Assembly (NCBI GenBank): GCA_026988035.1
Contig: JALSLY010000047.1
Location: 1-53,088, forward strand
Reading direction: 5' to 3'
Source of the DNA: Thermotogae bacterium
GTDB taxonomy: Bacteria > Thermotogota > Thermotogae > Mesoaciditogales > Mesoaciditogaceae
Length of the DNA stretch: 53,088 bases
Shown: one piece after another, positions 45,201 through 53,088 of the stretch
Layout of the letters: every line of letters begins with the position of its first letter
Numbering within the stretch: the first letter of the stretch is position 1
The notes under the pieces: model-generated
Databases searched by the model: none
What the model was told of the DNA's origin: nothing
What the model saw: only the letters and a program-made list of their open reading frames with translations
Translations under genes and position numbers: made by a program

Positions 45201-46850
45201 ATGATAAAAACCGTTAAAGCGCCAAGGGGAACTGAAATCTCTTGTAAAAGTTGGCAAACAGAAGCCCCAATGCGAATGATCATGAACAACCTTGATCCGG
45301 AAGTCGCACGCGATCCGGAGCATCTTATAGTTTATGGAGGCACAGGGCGCGCGGCGAGAAACTGGGAAGCTTTTAATGCGATCGTAGATACACTTAAAAG
45401 ATTGAATATTGACGAAACTATGCTGGTTCAATCCGGAAAGCCGGTTGCAGTTTTTAAAACCAACGAATGGGCTCCCAGAGTTTTGATAGCAAACTCATTG
45501 TTGGTTCCCAAGTGGGCAAATTGGGAATATTTCAGAGAGCTCGAAGAACGAGGACTTATCATGTTTGGACAGATGACAGCTGGAAGTTGGATATACATAG
45601 GAACACAGGGAATACTTCAAGGTACTTACGAGGTTTTCTATGCGGTGGCTGAAAAATATTTTGGAGGCTCTCTTGCAGGAAAGATCACCGTTACATCAGG
45701 ACTGGGAGAAATGGGAGGCGCACAGCCCTTAGCAGTTACACTCAATGATGGAGTTGTCATAACAGTTGAAGTGGATAAACGTATGATAGATCGGAGACTT
45801 GAAAAACATTATCTCGACACATGGACAGATTCTTATGAAGAAGCTTTGAAAATGGCAAAAGAAGCTGCTGCAAAAAAAGAACCATTATCGATTGGATTGT
45901 TAGCCAATGCTGCGGATGTGCTTCCAAGAATGGTGAAAGAAGGATTTATTCCTGACATTGTAACAGATCAAACAGCTGCGCATGATCCACTGTACGGTTA
46001 CATTCCCAAAGGTCTTAGTATTGAAGAAGCTGACGAAATGAGAAAAAGGGATAAAAAAGGATATCTCAAACGTGTCTATGAGTCAATGGTGGAACACGTT
46101 GAAGCTATGGTGGAAATGCAAAAAAGAGGAGCTAAAGCTTTTGAATATGGAAATAACATACGAAGAAACGCTTACGACCAAGGTGCGAAAGATGCTTTTG
46201 AAATCATTGGTTACGTTCCTGAGTATATTCGACCACTTTTTAGTGAAGGCAAAGGACCGTTTAGGTGGGCTGCGCTTTCAGGAGATCCAGAAGATATATA
46301 CAAAACAGATGAAGTGGTTTTAAAACTTTTCCCATACGATGATCACCTAAAGCGTTGGATAAAAATGGCACATGAGAAAGTCAATTGGCAGGGGCTTCCA
46401 GCAAGAATATGCTGGCTTGGCCAAGGAGAAAGAGAAAAATTTGGCCTTGAAATAAACAAAATGGTACGGGATGGAAAACTCAAAGCTCCAATAGTTATTG
46501 GAAGAGATCATCACGATACCGGAGCAGTAGCTTCTCCATACAGAGAAACAGAAGCTATGAAGGATGGCTCCGATGCTATAGCTGATTGGCCTATATTAAA
46601 CGCTCTTCTTAACACCGCATCTGGAGCTACATGGGTTTCCGTTCATCACGGTGGAGGAGTAGGCATAGGATACTCCATACATGCTGGCATGGTATGTGTA
46701 GCAGATGGAACAAAGTTAGAAGACGAGAAACTTTCAAGAGTTCTTAACAACGATCCAGGTAGTGGCGTTGCTCGCCATGCAGATGCTGGATATGAAATAG
46801 CGATAAAAACCGCCAAAGAAAAAGGTATAGACATACCAATGCTAAAATAA
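45201..46850 (+). CDS. hutU: Urocanate hydratase
   Basis: A 549-residue NAD+-dependent enzyme turning urocanate into imidazolonepropionate, the second step of histidine breakdown. The Rossmann-like [12 protein letters not shown] binds NAD+, and C404 in [11 protein letters not shown] matches the catalytic cysteine region. [18 protein letters not shown] and the [11 protein letters not shown] loop are also conserved. The start has a GGGAGGGAG site. No other hut gene is in the window. It lies just after the Liv importer and ends at a strong terminator. Confidence 0.97.
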   Translation: MIKTVKAPRGTEISCKSWQTEAPMRMIMNNLDPEVARDPEHLIVYGGTGRAARNWEAFNAIVDTLKRLNIDETMLVQSGKPVAVFKTNEWAPRVLIANSLLVPKWANWEYFRELEERGLIMFGQMTAGSWIYIGTQGILQGTYEVFYAVAEKYFGGSLAGKITVTSGLGEMGGAQPLAVTLNDGVVITVEVDKRMIDRRLEKHYLDTWTDSYEEALKMAKEAAAKKEPLSIGLLANAADVLPRMVKEGFIPDIVTDQTAAHDPLYGYIPKGLSIEEADEMRKRDKKGYLKRVYESMVEHVEAMVEMQKRGAKAFEYGNNIRRNAYDQGAKDAFEIIGYVPEYIRPLFSEGKGPFRWAALSGDPEDIYKTDEVVLKLFPYDDHLKRWIKMAHEKVNWQGLPARICWLGQGEREKFGLEINKMVRDGKLKAPIVIGRDHHDTGAVASPYRETEAMKDGSDAIADWPILNALLNTASGATWVSVHHGGGVGIGYSIHAGMVCVADGTKLEDEKLSRVLNNDPGSGVARHADAGYEIAIKTAKEKGIDIPMLK

Positions 46851-46860
46851 GAAAATGCAC

Positions 46861-46891
46861 ACAAAGGCGGGCAATGCCCGCCTTTGTTTTT
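46861..46891 (+). terminator. Intrinsic terminator after hutU
   Basis: CAAAGGCGGGC (46862-46872) and GCCCGCCTTTG (46876-46886) form a perfect 11-base stem with a 3-base loop, followed by five Ts. Very strong predicted terminator. Confidence 0.95.
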
Positions 46892-46925
46892 GTTATTCAA
46901 ACTTTATAATCACGAGGTGATAACA

Positions 46926-47438
46926 TTGAAACAAGGATATGTACAGGTATACACCGGAAATGGCAAGGGAAAAACCACAGCGGCTATTGGTTTAAGCGTA
47001 AGAGCGGCAGGAGCTGGTTTGAAAGTGTTCTTCCTTCAGTTTATGAAGGGCAAACCGACAAGCGAAATGAAGAGCCTAAAAAAACTTGGAATAGAGTTTT
47101 TCCAAGGAGGGAGACCGGAGTTCATAATAGGCAAACCAAAAAAAGAAGATCGCGAAGCCGCAAAGAAAACTTTGGAGCTTGCCAAAGAAAAAGTATCAAG
47201 TGGCAAATACGATATTGTCGTGTTGGATGAGATAAATGTTGCTGTTTATTTTGACTTAATATCTGAATCTGACGTTCTTGATTTAATATCATTAAAATCA
47301 GAAGGAACCGAAGTCATTCTTACAGGTCGTTATGCAACGCCTAAAATAAAGGATATGGCAAACCTTGTCACAGAAATGCGGGAAGTCAAACATTACTACA
47401 CCGAAGGCGTCGAACAAAGGATTGGAATAGAGCTTTGA
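46926..47438 (+). CDS. cobO: Cob(I)yrinic acid a,c-diamide adenosyltransferase (CobO/BtuR type)
   Basis: A 170-residue ATP:corrinoid adenosyltransferase that makes the Co-C bond of adenosylcobalamin. The unusual P-loop GNGKGKTT lies at 11-18, then FFLQFMKG and a VVLDEINVAV strand. The TTG start at 46926 follows GAGGTGA by 5 bases. It lies 35 bases after a terminator, so it begins a new unit. A corrinoid-salvage gene pair sits 1.6 kb downstream on the other strand. Confidence 0.93.
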   Translation: MKQGYVQVYTGNGKGKTTAAIGLSVRAAGAGLKVFFLQFMKGKPTSEMKSLKKLGIEFFQGGRPEFIIGKPKKEDREAAKKTLELAKEKVSSGKYDIVVLDEINVAVYFDLISESDVLDLISLKSEGTEVILTGRYATPKIKDMANLVTEMREVKHYYTEGVEQRIGIEL

Positions 47439-47454
47439 GTGAGGAGGAATCATT

Positions 47455-48567
47455 GTGAATATATCAAGAAGAGTTATAGAACACAGAAGATGGTTTCATC
47501 AACATCCGGAATTGGGATTTGAAGAGTACGAAACATCTGATTACATTGCACAGCGTCTCGAAAAAGTCGGGATTCCCTTTAAAAAAGTCAAGACTGGGAT
47601 AATAGCTGATATTAATGTTGGTGCTTCGGAAACCACTGCCCTCAGAGCCGATATTGATGCACTTCCAATTCAAGAAGTGGGCGGTAGAACTTACGGTTCA
47701 AAAAGTCCTGGACGAATGCATGCATGTGGTCATGATGCACATGCTGCTATGCTCTTAACAGCCGCTGAATACATGGCAGAAGTCAAACCGAAGAAAAATG
47801 TGAGACTCATCTTTCAACCGGCTGAAGAAAGAATAGGTGGAGCCAAGTTTATGATCAAACACAAAGCCCTTGAAGGAGTTGACATGATTTTCGGAATACA
47901 TGTGTGGGCCAAAACCAAATCCGGCGTCTTCGGAGTAAAGAACGGGCCATTAATGGCCGGGGCATCCGAAATGAAACTAACCGTAAGCGGAAATGGAGGT
48001 CATGCTGCTTTTCCCCATGAAACTATAAATCCAATAGCTATTGGTGCAACAATCGTAAACGAACTCTACAAGATTCACCCACTAAATATGGACCCTGTAG
48101 AAAGTGCTGTGGTAAACGTTACCGCTTTCAATTCCGGAAATGCTTTCAATGTAGTTCCAGAAAAAGCCGAAATTCTTGGAACGATCAGAACGTTCTCAGA
48201 AGATATGAGAGAAAAGATATTCGCTAAAATAAGAAATCTCAAGAAATTAGCCAAATCTCTTGGAGCAGATTTAGATGTAAAACTTGAAAATTTAACCGTA
48301 CCAGTTATCAATTCCAAAGAAGCCGTGGACATTGCTATCAATGTACTCCAAAAATTAAATTTCGAATTCGTTGAGACAATGCCGGGCATGGGCGGAGAAG
48401 ATTTTGCGTTCTACCTTGAAAAGGTGCCGGGGGCATTTTTATTTCTTGGGATAAGAAACGAAAAAAGGGGCACTATTAGCCCACATCATAGTCCTACCTT
48501 TGATGTTGATGAAGACGTTTTGGAAAAAGGCGTGAAGTTTTTCTTGGGTGTAAGTGGAGCGGCATGA
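47455..48567 (+). CDS. M20D-family metal-dependent amidohydrolase
   Basis: A 370-residue dinuclear zinc hydrolase of the hippurate/IAA-amino-acid/N-acetyldiaminopimelate hydrolase group. Metal ligands are visible as C91 and H93 (MHACGHDAH), the E124-E125 pair, H149 (GIHVW) and a late PHHSP. The dimerisation domain GNGGHAAFPHETINPI is present. GTG 47455 has GGAGGAATCATT upstream, 16 bases after cobO. The substrate is probably an N-acyl amino acid or peptide; not resolvable here. The 3' end overlaps the convergent ECF gene by 74 bases. Confidence 0.92.
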   Translation: MNISRRVIEHRRWFHQHPELGFEEYETSDYIAQRLEKVGIPFKKVKTGIIADINVGASETTALRADIDALPIQEVGGRTYGSKSPGRMHACGHDAHAAMLLTAAEYMAEVKPKKNVRLIFQPAEERIGGAKFMIKHKALEGVDMIFGIHVWAKTKSGVFGVKNGPLMAGASEMKLTVSGNGGHAAFPHETINPIAIGATIVNELYKIHPLNMDPVESAVVNVTAFNSGNAFNVVPEKAEILGTIRTFSEDMREKIFAKIRNLKKLAKSLGADLDVKLENLTVPVINSKEAVDIAINVLQKLNFEFVETMPGMGGEDFAFYLEKVPGAFLFLGIRNEKRGTISPHHSPTFDVDEDVLEKGVKFFLGVSGAA

Positions 48568-49021
48568 TTCTTTTTAATGCCTCGTAGATAGCAGATGAAG
48601 CGATCAAATTAGCAAAGCTTGCTACTGTTAGAGATGGAAGCAATCCAACATACAATCCCCACCCTCCAATAGGCAAAACGATCAGCGGCGCGATCACTCC
48701 ATTTAAAATGGTAGCAATGCTGAGTCCCAAAACAACGTTAATTTCGTAGAAATATTTGTACGCCATGGCTATGAGAAACATTTCAGCAGATATCGCAATT
48801 GTGAGGATTCCAAGAGGAAATCCAGCACTTGCTGCAATTAACAGATATCCGAGGGCGGTAACTATTGCACCAGGTAAATATCCGATGTACAAAACAGAAA
48901 GGTAGCCTGCTGTTGAATCAAATCCGACTGTTCCTATTGGGCTGGGGATTTTTATAAGTGCTCCAACAAAAGCAAGTGCAATAAAAATAGCCATAAACGT
49001 TAACTTCTTGGCTTTTGACAT
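48494..49021 (-). CDS. cblT: ECF transporter substrate-binding component, probable alpha-ribazole transporter
   Basis: A 175-residue membrane protein with about six hydrophobic helices. The N-terminus LTFMAIFIALAFVGALIKIP, and then PIGTVGFDSTAGYLS, match my memory of CblT-type S components that import alpha-ribazole. ATG 49021 has AGGAGG upstream, 13 bases after the cblS-like gene. The energising ECF module is not in the window. The charged C-terminal tail (about 150-175) lies in the region overlapping the M20 gene and may not be essential. Confidence 0.7.
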   Translation of the reverse strand: MSKAKKLTFMAIFIALAFVGALIKIPSPIGTVGFDSTAGYLSVLYIGYLPGAIVTALGYLLIAASAGFPLGILTIAISAEMFLIAMAYKYFYEINVVLGLSIATILNGVIAPLIVLPIGGWGLYVGLLPSLTVASFANLIASSAIYEALKRIMPLHLHPRKTSRLFPKRLHQHQR

Positions 49022-49034
49022 TCTTTTCTGCCTC

Positions 49035-49727
49035 CTATCTAAGATATCCTATGCGCTGAATATTTTTCTTGAAATTCGGTGCCTTCTTTGCCCAAAAGAC
49101 AGCACATGTTGCTGGACCGGCGCTTTTGAAGAGCCAATCTTCGTTCTTCTCGATCACCAAACTGAGATTGCTATTTTTCGCGAGCAGCTTTGCCTCTTCC
49201 AAAATTCCCTTTGAGCCTACTGGTATGATCTCTCCAACGTCCCGGCAATCGATCAACTCAAACATCTCTTTCACACTTACTATTTCTTCTTCGCTTTCTA
49301 ACACTTCCTTACCAACTTTTGGCATCCCGATAATGTAAACAGCATCGCCACTTTTTGCCCCTGAAATTTTAAGTTTTTTTGTGAATCCAACGATTCCAAC
49401 ACCTATTCCGGTTTGAGAGGTCTTGAAATTCTTTTCCATGGAAAAAACGAATTGCACTCCCCTAACATTGAAATCGGCAAAACTTTTTAAGGCATTAATG
49501 GCACTTTGAACGTATCGTGGGGAATTTGAAAAACTTACACTTGCGCTTAAAGGCATGGCACCGAGGGAAATATTTTCCATTAATGCGGTTCTGAATGTGA
49601 ACAATGCAACAGTCTCAATCGGAACATTTAATGAATCGTGTTCCAATTCTCCTATTCCTCCTGCCGAGTCACAAGTGTGAATAAGATAACCATCCTTAAA
49701 ATTCACCACAGCGGCATCTCTTTGCAA
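49035..49727 (-). CDS. cblS: AIR-synthase-related protein, probable alpha-ribazole kinase CblS
   Basis: A 230-residue protein with a PurM/ThiL-like fold. RDAAVVNFKDG and HTCDSAGGIGELEHD near the N-terminus are the metal/ATP site of that family, and DAVYIIGMPKVGKEV the later conserved segment. The frame is open to 49811, but TTG 49727 follows GGTGT by 5 bases and gives the usual RD start. Pairing with a CblT-like ECF protein suggests salvage of alpha-ribazole into the lower ligand of cobalamin. If not CblS, it is another AIR-synthase-like kinase. Confidence 0.65.
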   Translation of the reverse strand: MQRDAAVVNFKDGYLIHTCDSAGGIGELEHDSLNVPIETVALFTFRTALMENISLGAMPLSASVSFSNSPRYVQSAINALKSFADFNVRGVQFVFSMEKNFKTSQTGIGVGIVGFTKKLKISGAKSGDAVYIIGMPKVGKEVLESEEEIVSVKEMFELIDCRDVGEIIPVGSKGILEEAKLLAKNSNLSLVIEKNEDWLFKSAGPATCAVFWAKKAPNFKKNIQRIGYLR

Positions 49728-49814
49728 ACTACACACCTTTCCTTTGTGTACATAGCACAAAAATACAAGCGCGCCCCGTAATCTCATTTTTATAGAGCTT
49801 GGGACGAACATAAG

Positions 49815-49914
49815 ATCCTAAAATACAAGATTTTGAGTCAAGCTTAGGATAATTTGTTATCAGTTTAAAATGACCTCTCGTCAGCTCAGGGCAACATTGT
49901 TAGTTTAGTATGAC
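49815..49914. repeat. Degenerate copy of the 21-base tandem repeat
   Basis: An ATCCTAA/TTAGGAT pair (49815-49850) is followed by three units in about 21-base register ending ATGACC, GCAACA and ATGACA, with inner TCAGTTTAAAATGACC and TCAGCTCAGGGCAAC. The order hairpin-like part then 21-base units matches the element after rpoC, but more diverged. It fills most of the 188 bases between lysC and cblS. Confidence 0.55.
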
Positions 49915-49915
49915 A

Positions 49916-51127
49916 CTAAAGAGCTTTTAACTTAAATCTTTCAGCCAGGGCATCTGCAACCTTTCCAATTTTCGATTTGGAAATAATGCACGACACTCTA
50001 CTGTTTGAAGAACTTATCATATCTATATTAACATCTTCAGAAGCAATCGTGTTGAACATACCATATATAATTTCAGGAGAACCTAAAATGTTGACACCCA
50101 CGATAGACACTTTGGCAATGGTATCATCGTAATGCACAGCTTTTGCCTCAACTTCATCTTTGATTTCGTTCATCGCGTTGAGAGTGTCTTGCAAATCATC
50201 CTTTGCCACGGTAAACGCCACATCGTTTCTCCCATCTTTATGCATGCTCTGGACGATCATATCAAGAGAAATCTGGTAATCTGCAAGTTTTTTGAAAATT
50301 TTCGCGGCAATGCCAGGTTTGTCTAAAACACGCTCCAAGACAACTTTTGCAATTCCTTCATCCACAGTTAAAGCGCGAACAAGCGGTTCCTCCATCTTCT
50401 CTACCTCCCCAATACGTGTTTCCCTTCCACCAATGTGTGCATGTCTAACAATTAGCGGAACACGATATCTTCTTGCAAGTTCCACCGCTCTTAAATGAAG
50501 CACTTTTGCACCGTGCGCAGCCATTTCTATCATTTCATCATACGATATTTTTTCTATGTGCCTTGGGTTTTCAACATAACGTGGATCAGCAGCGTAAACT
50601 CCGTCAACGTCTGTGTATATCTCACAAACATCGGCATCCAGAGCGTAAGCAATCGCCACTGCGGTTGTATCCGATCCACCTCGACCAAGTGTTGTTATAT
50701 CACCCGAGGGGCTGACACCTTGGAATCCAGCTATTACAGGAATCTTCCCTTCATCCAAAAGAGACAATATTTTGCCACGGTACACTCGCTTCAACTTAGC
50801 TCGAGCATGATTTGAATCCGTATCTATTCCAGCTTGAAATCCAGTCAGAGACACCGCTTGCTTTCCCATTTTTGACATTGCCGAGGCAAGGAGTGCTATC
50901 GAAATTTGTTCGCCAGTTGAGACTACCATATCATACTCTCGAGGGTTTGGATCGCGATTCACCTTGTGAAGCAGATCTATCAAATAATTTGTAGTCTTCC
51001 CCATGGCAGAAACTACCACTACGATCTGATTCCCCTCATCGTAAGCCTGAGAAACCTTTTGAGCCACGCTTAAGATTTTTTCGGGTGTCTCTACCGATGT
51101 GCCACCATACTTTTGGACCACAAGCAT
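49916..51127 (-). CDS. lysC: Aspartate kinase
   Basis: A 403-residue enzyme phosphorylating aspartate at the start of lysine, threonine and methionine synthesis. KYGGTSVE opens the kinase domain; VSAMGKTT, TLGRGGSDTTAVAIA and the DVDGVYAADPR segment follow. Two C-terminal ACT domains (about 260-403) suggest feedback control by an end product. ATG 51127 overlaps the DUF5317 stop as TGATG, with GGAGAAG upstream. Confidence 0.97.
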   Translation of the reverse strand: MLVVQKYGGTSVETPEKILSVAQKVSQAYDEGNQIVVVVSAMGKTTNYLIDLLHKVNRDPNPREYDMVVSTGEQISIALLASAMSKMGKQAVSLTGFQAGIDTDSNHARAKLKRVYRGKILSLLDEGKIPVIAGFQGVSPSGDITTLGRGGSDTTAVAIAYALDADVCEIYTDVDGVYAADPRYVENPRHIEKISYDEMIEMAAHGAKVLHLRAVELARRYRVPLIVRHAHIGGRETRIGEVEKMEEPLVRALTVDEGIAKVVLERVLDKPGIAAKIFKKLADYQISLDMIVQSMHKDGRNDVAFTVAKDDLQDTLNAMNEIKDEVEAKAVHYDDTIAKVSIVGVNILGSPEIIYGMFNTIASEDVNIDMISSSNSRVSCIISKSKIGKVADALAERFKLKAL

Positions 51128-51654
51128 CAATATTTCTTCTCCTTTAGCCTATTTGGGGCGTTTAAATAAAATATAAGGAAAAGCCCCGTGTAAACCATAA
51201 GATCCCCTACACTGCATGCGTAGTGCAAATTGAGAAAATTTATTGGGATCACATCCGCTAAAAACGGAAAAACAGTACCGCTTCCTAAAAATACATGTTT
51301 GGCATCGATCATGGTAGGTGGAAGTCCAGCAAGAAGAAGTGTGTGTTTTGAAACGGGCATTTTGCCTTCATTCGCCAAAACCACAAGAGAATTTGACAAA
51401 ACACCAATTGTTACAAATGGAAAACCCTTTACACGCCAATTTGCAATGCAGAAAACAGCCAACGTTAGATATGCTATGGATGTTATGTATCCGGAAACAT
51501 TTCCAATATTCCCAAAGACCACGAGCAATTCCAAAGCAAAAGGAATAAAAACAAGGTAAAACCACTTAAAATTTGTATTCAAGGGATTCCAAAGGCTTCT
51601 TTTGAATATCAACGAGCACAGCACAGCGATTGCAAATATGTATAAAAAAATCAA
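51127..51654 (-). CDS. DUF5317-family membrane protein
   Basis: A 175-residue protein with about five hydrophobic segments. The conserved LANEGKMPVS and DVIPINF segments are those of DUF5317, whose function is unknown. The TTG start overlaps the stop of the HD-GYP gene and has GAGGTGA 4 bases upstream. The tight overlaps on both sides suggest coupled translation with HD-GYP and lysC. Confidence 0.8.
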   Translation of the reverse strand: MIFLYIFAIAVLCSLIFKRSLWNPLNTNFKWFYLVFIPFALELLVVFGNIGNVSGYITSIAYLTLAVFCIANWRVKGFPFVTIGVLSNSLVVLANEGKMPVSKHTLLLAGLPPTMIDAKHVFLGSGTVFPFLADVIPINFLNLHYACSVGDLMVYTGLFLIFYLNAPNRLKEKKY

Positions 51655-52925
51655 CCTTTCACCTCATTGTACTTGGGAGAATTCTCAATTCTCACTTCGT
51701 TTATTTCTTCGATCACATCTAAAAATGCAGCCACCACAACCGGATCAAACGCTTTTCCACTTTCATTTTTTATCATCTCAAGGGCTTTTTGTGGAGTAAA
51801 GGCATCTCGATAAGCTCTTTTCGTTGTCAGCGCATCGTACGCATCTGAAATTCCTATGATTCTCGCCTCTAATGGAATCTTTTTACCTTTAATACCCATT
51901 GGATAACCGCTTCCATCCCAATGTTCATGGTGATATTTAACCCATGGAATTATCCTTTTAAACGACGGTACCTCCCCAAGGATTTCGGCACCCTTTAACG
52001 GATGCATCTTTATCTCTTCAAATTCACCAACATCCAGACGGCCGGGTTTGTTGAGTATTTTGTCCCTTACTCCTATTTTCCCAACGTCGTGAAGTTGGGC
52101 GGCTATCTTTAAATCATCGAGTCGCTTTCCATCTATACCAAGCCTTGCCGCGATGATCTCGGTGTAAAGCGCGACTCTTTCACCGTGCCCAGCGGTGTAC
52201 GGATCTTTCTCTTCAAGCGCTTTAAGCAGAGCATACATTGATTCTACCTTTGAATTTAGAAACTTTTTGTAAAGATCGATAACAAACCTGATTACCAAAA
52301 GGGGACCAAGCGCTATAGGTATAACCCACAGGCCAATGTATGGATAGAGGTAAATAATAATGTAGGCTATCGCCAATGCCACAAATATGCTCACACCAAA
52401 AAAATCTATGATCACATCTTTTAGGATCCCCAAGAACTTTCTACCAGACGCAAAACCTATAGCACCTGAAACGAGAATATTATTCACAAGCGCGTACGAT
52501 GCAAGTGCCAAAGCTACCACTAAAACTTTGATGATCTCATGTGAGCCCATCGGGTATATGAGGTGATAAATAATCGACGCTACTGCCGTTGAAATAGATA
52601 TTTGAGCTGCGTTAAAAAGCGCTTTGTACCACTTTGGGGGTTTAAGAGCCGGAGCACCAGCTATCAAACCCACGATCACGGCTGTTGCAGGTGAGAATAA
52701 AACGGCCGCCGAAAGGTTGAACGTCATTCCCAAACCTAAAAGCATCGTGTTCCCATTGATCTTTCTCATCTCAACGGGATATAAATCGGAGAGCCAGCCA
52801 CTCATCGCCCATATTACAATCACCCACCACGGTTCAGAGATGTGCTGCCACAAGAGGAGGGCGCCAAAGAGCAACCCGGCGCCTATCACGATTGATGCTA
52901 CATAAAAATTCAGCGATCTTTTCAA
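51651..52925 (-). CDS. Membrane HD-GYP domain protein, probable cyclic-di-GMP phosphodiesterase
   Basis: A 424-residue protein: about eight membrane helices (1-220, a MASE-like sensor) then an HD-GYP domain with GHGERVALYTE, AAQLHDVGKIGV and YHHEHWDGSGYP. Both the HD metal residues and the GYP motif are intact, so hydrolysis of cyclic-di-GMP is expected. The TTG start has GGGGTGA 4 bases upstream. It lies 42 bases after a small membrane ORF and overlaps the DUF5317 gene by 4. Confidence 0.9.
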   Translation of the reverse strand: MKRSLNFYVASIVIGAGLLFGALLLWQHISEPWWVIVIWAMSGWLSDLYPVEMRKINGNTMLLGLGMTFNLSAAVLFSPATAVIVGLIAGAPALKPPKWYKALFNAAQISISTAVASIIYHLIYPMGSHEIIKVLVVALALASYALVNNILVSGAIGFASGRKFLGILKDVIIDFFGVSIFVALAIAYIIIYLYPYIGLWVIPIALGPLLVIRFVIDLYKKFLNSKVESMYALLKALEEKDPYTAGHGERVALYTEIIAARLGIDGKRLDDLKIAAQLHDVGKIGVRDKILNKPGRLDVGEFEEIKMHPLKGAEILGEVPSFKRIIPWVKYHHEHWDGSGYPMGIKGKKIPLEARIIGISDAYDALTTKRAYRDAFTPQKALEMIKNESGKAFDPVVVAAFLDVIEEINEVRIENSPKYNEVKG

Positions 52926-52967
52926 GACTTCACCCCTCTAATTTTTTAGAATAATGGCGTTTTTATC

Positions 52968-53057
52968 TCAACCCCATCTCACATTGCCAACGGCAGCCAT
53001 GATGAGGCTCAAGAGCCCTCCAGATACAAGAATGAACCTGATGAGTTTTCCTTTCAT
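52968..53057 (-). CDS. Small 29-residue membrane peptide (hypothetical)
   Basis: An ATG at 53057 with AGGGGGT about 7 bases upstream opens a 29-codon frame: KGKLIRF, then one hydrophobic stretch (about 8-23) and a short NVRWG end. The basic N-terminus and single helix fit a small membrane protein. It precedes the HD-GYP gene on the same strand, in reach of the same transcript. No homologue is recognised; coding status rests on the start site, composition and position. Confidence 0.55.
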   Translation of the reverse strand: MKGKLIRFILVSGGLLSLIMAAVGNVRWG

Positions 53058-53088
53058 GAGGCTTACCCCCTTTTCGATGTTTTTAGGA

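Noticed and set aside
49728-49915. Cobalamin riboswitch upstream of the cblS-like gene
   Set aside because: I looked for the conserved B12-box core and found only the degenerate 21-base repeats.

Overview
This window comes from a bacterium that is almost certainly a member of the Thermotogota. Three things point there. The block tRNA-Thr, tRNA-Tyr, rpmG, tRNA-Trp, secE, nusG, rplKAJL, rpoBC is the order I recall from Thermotoga. NusG carries the large insertion typical of that phylum, and RpoC also carries a long N-terminal insertion. An archaeal-type 8-oxoguanine glycosylase and a FapA-family protein also fit. Composition is AT-rich, and many genes start with TTG placed 4-6 bases after a GGTGA-type ribosome binding site. 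I cannot name the genus from sequence alone.

Layout. 1-4200 (minus strand): the 5' end of a 16S rRNA gene lies behind a rimP-nusA-ylxQ-infB operon that has a strong promoter. 4220-9560 (plus): a PfkB sugar kinase, a sucrose-phosphate-synthase-like glycosyltransferase, an unusual membrane methyltransferase-like/acyltransferase/zinc-ribbon fusion and an anion transporter. 9701-11080: fapA. 11034-19300 (minus): a decayed AddB-like nuclease gene, an Ogg2-type glycosylase, a MJ1255-type glycosyltransferase, murB overlapping nth, a very large O-antigen-ligase-like protein and a split chromate transporter. 19412-24692 (plus): PlsC, bifunctional nuclease, polyprenyl diphosphate synthase, a lipase-fold protein that lacks its nucleophile and a TPR membrane protein. 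24650-27408 (minus): phoH, an HDIG membrane protein and ybeY.

27508-40226 (plus) is the translation/transcription block. Its promoter shares its -35 box with the opposing phoH promoter. It contains an L10 leader with a terminator hairpin, a second terminator-like hairpin before rpoB, and a strong terminator after rpoC. 40177-40742 is the only gene-free stretch over 300 bases. It holds that terminator, a 147-bp element with inverted ends and 21-base tandem units, and a promoter for the next operon.

40743-46891 (plus) is a complete Liv-type amino-acid ABC importer (livJHMGF) followed by urocanate hydratase and a strong terminator, which suggests amino-acid uptake and catabolism. 46926-48567 (plus) encodes a corrinoid adenosyltransferase and an M20 amidohydrolase. 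48494-53057 (minus) encodes a probable alpha-ribazole salvage pair (kinase-like CblS and ECF component CblT), a second degenerate copy of the 21-base repeat, aspartokinase, a DUF5317 protein, an HD-GYP membrane phosphodiesterase and a 29-residue membrane peptide.

Most of the window is core metabolism and information processing. I found no phage, transposase, CRISPR or other clear defence island. The most unusual items are the lipid-enzyme fusion, the pseudo-lipase/TPR pair, three genes whose start codons look non-canonical, the repeat elements and the decayed nuclease.
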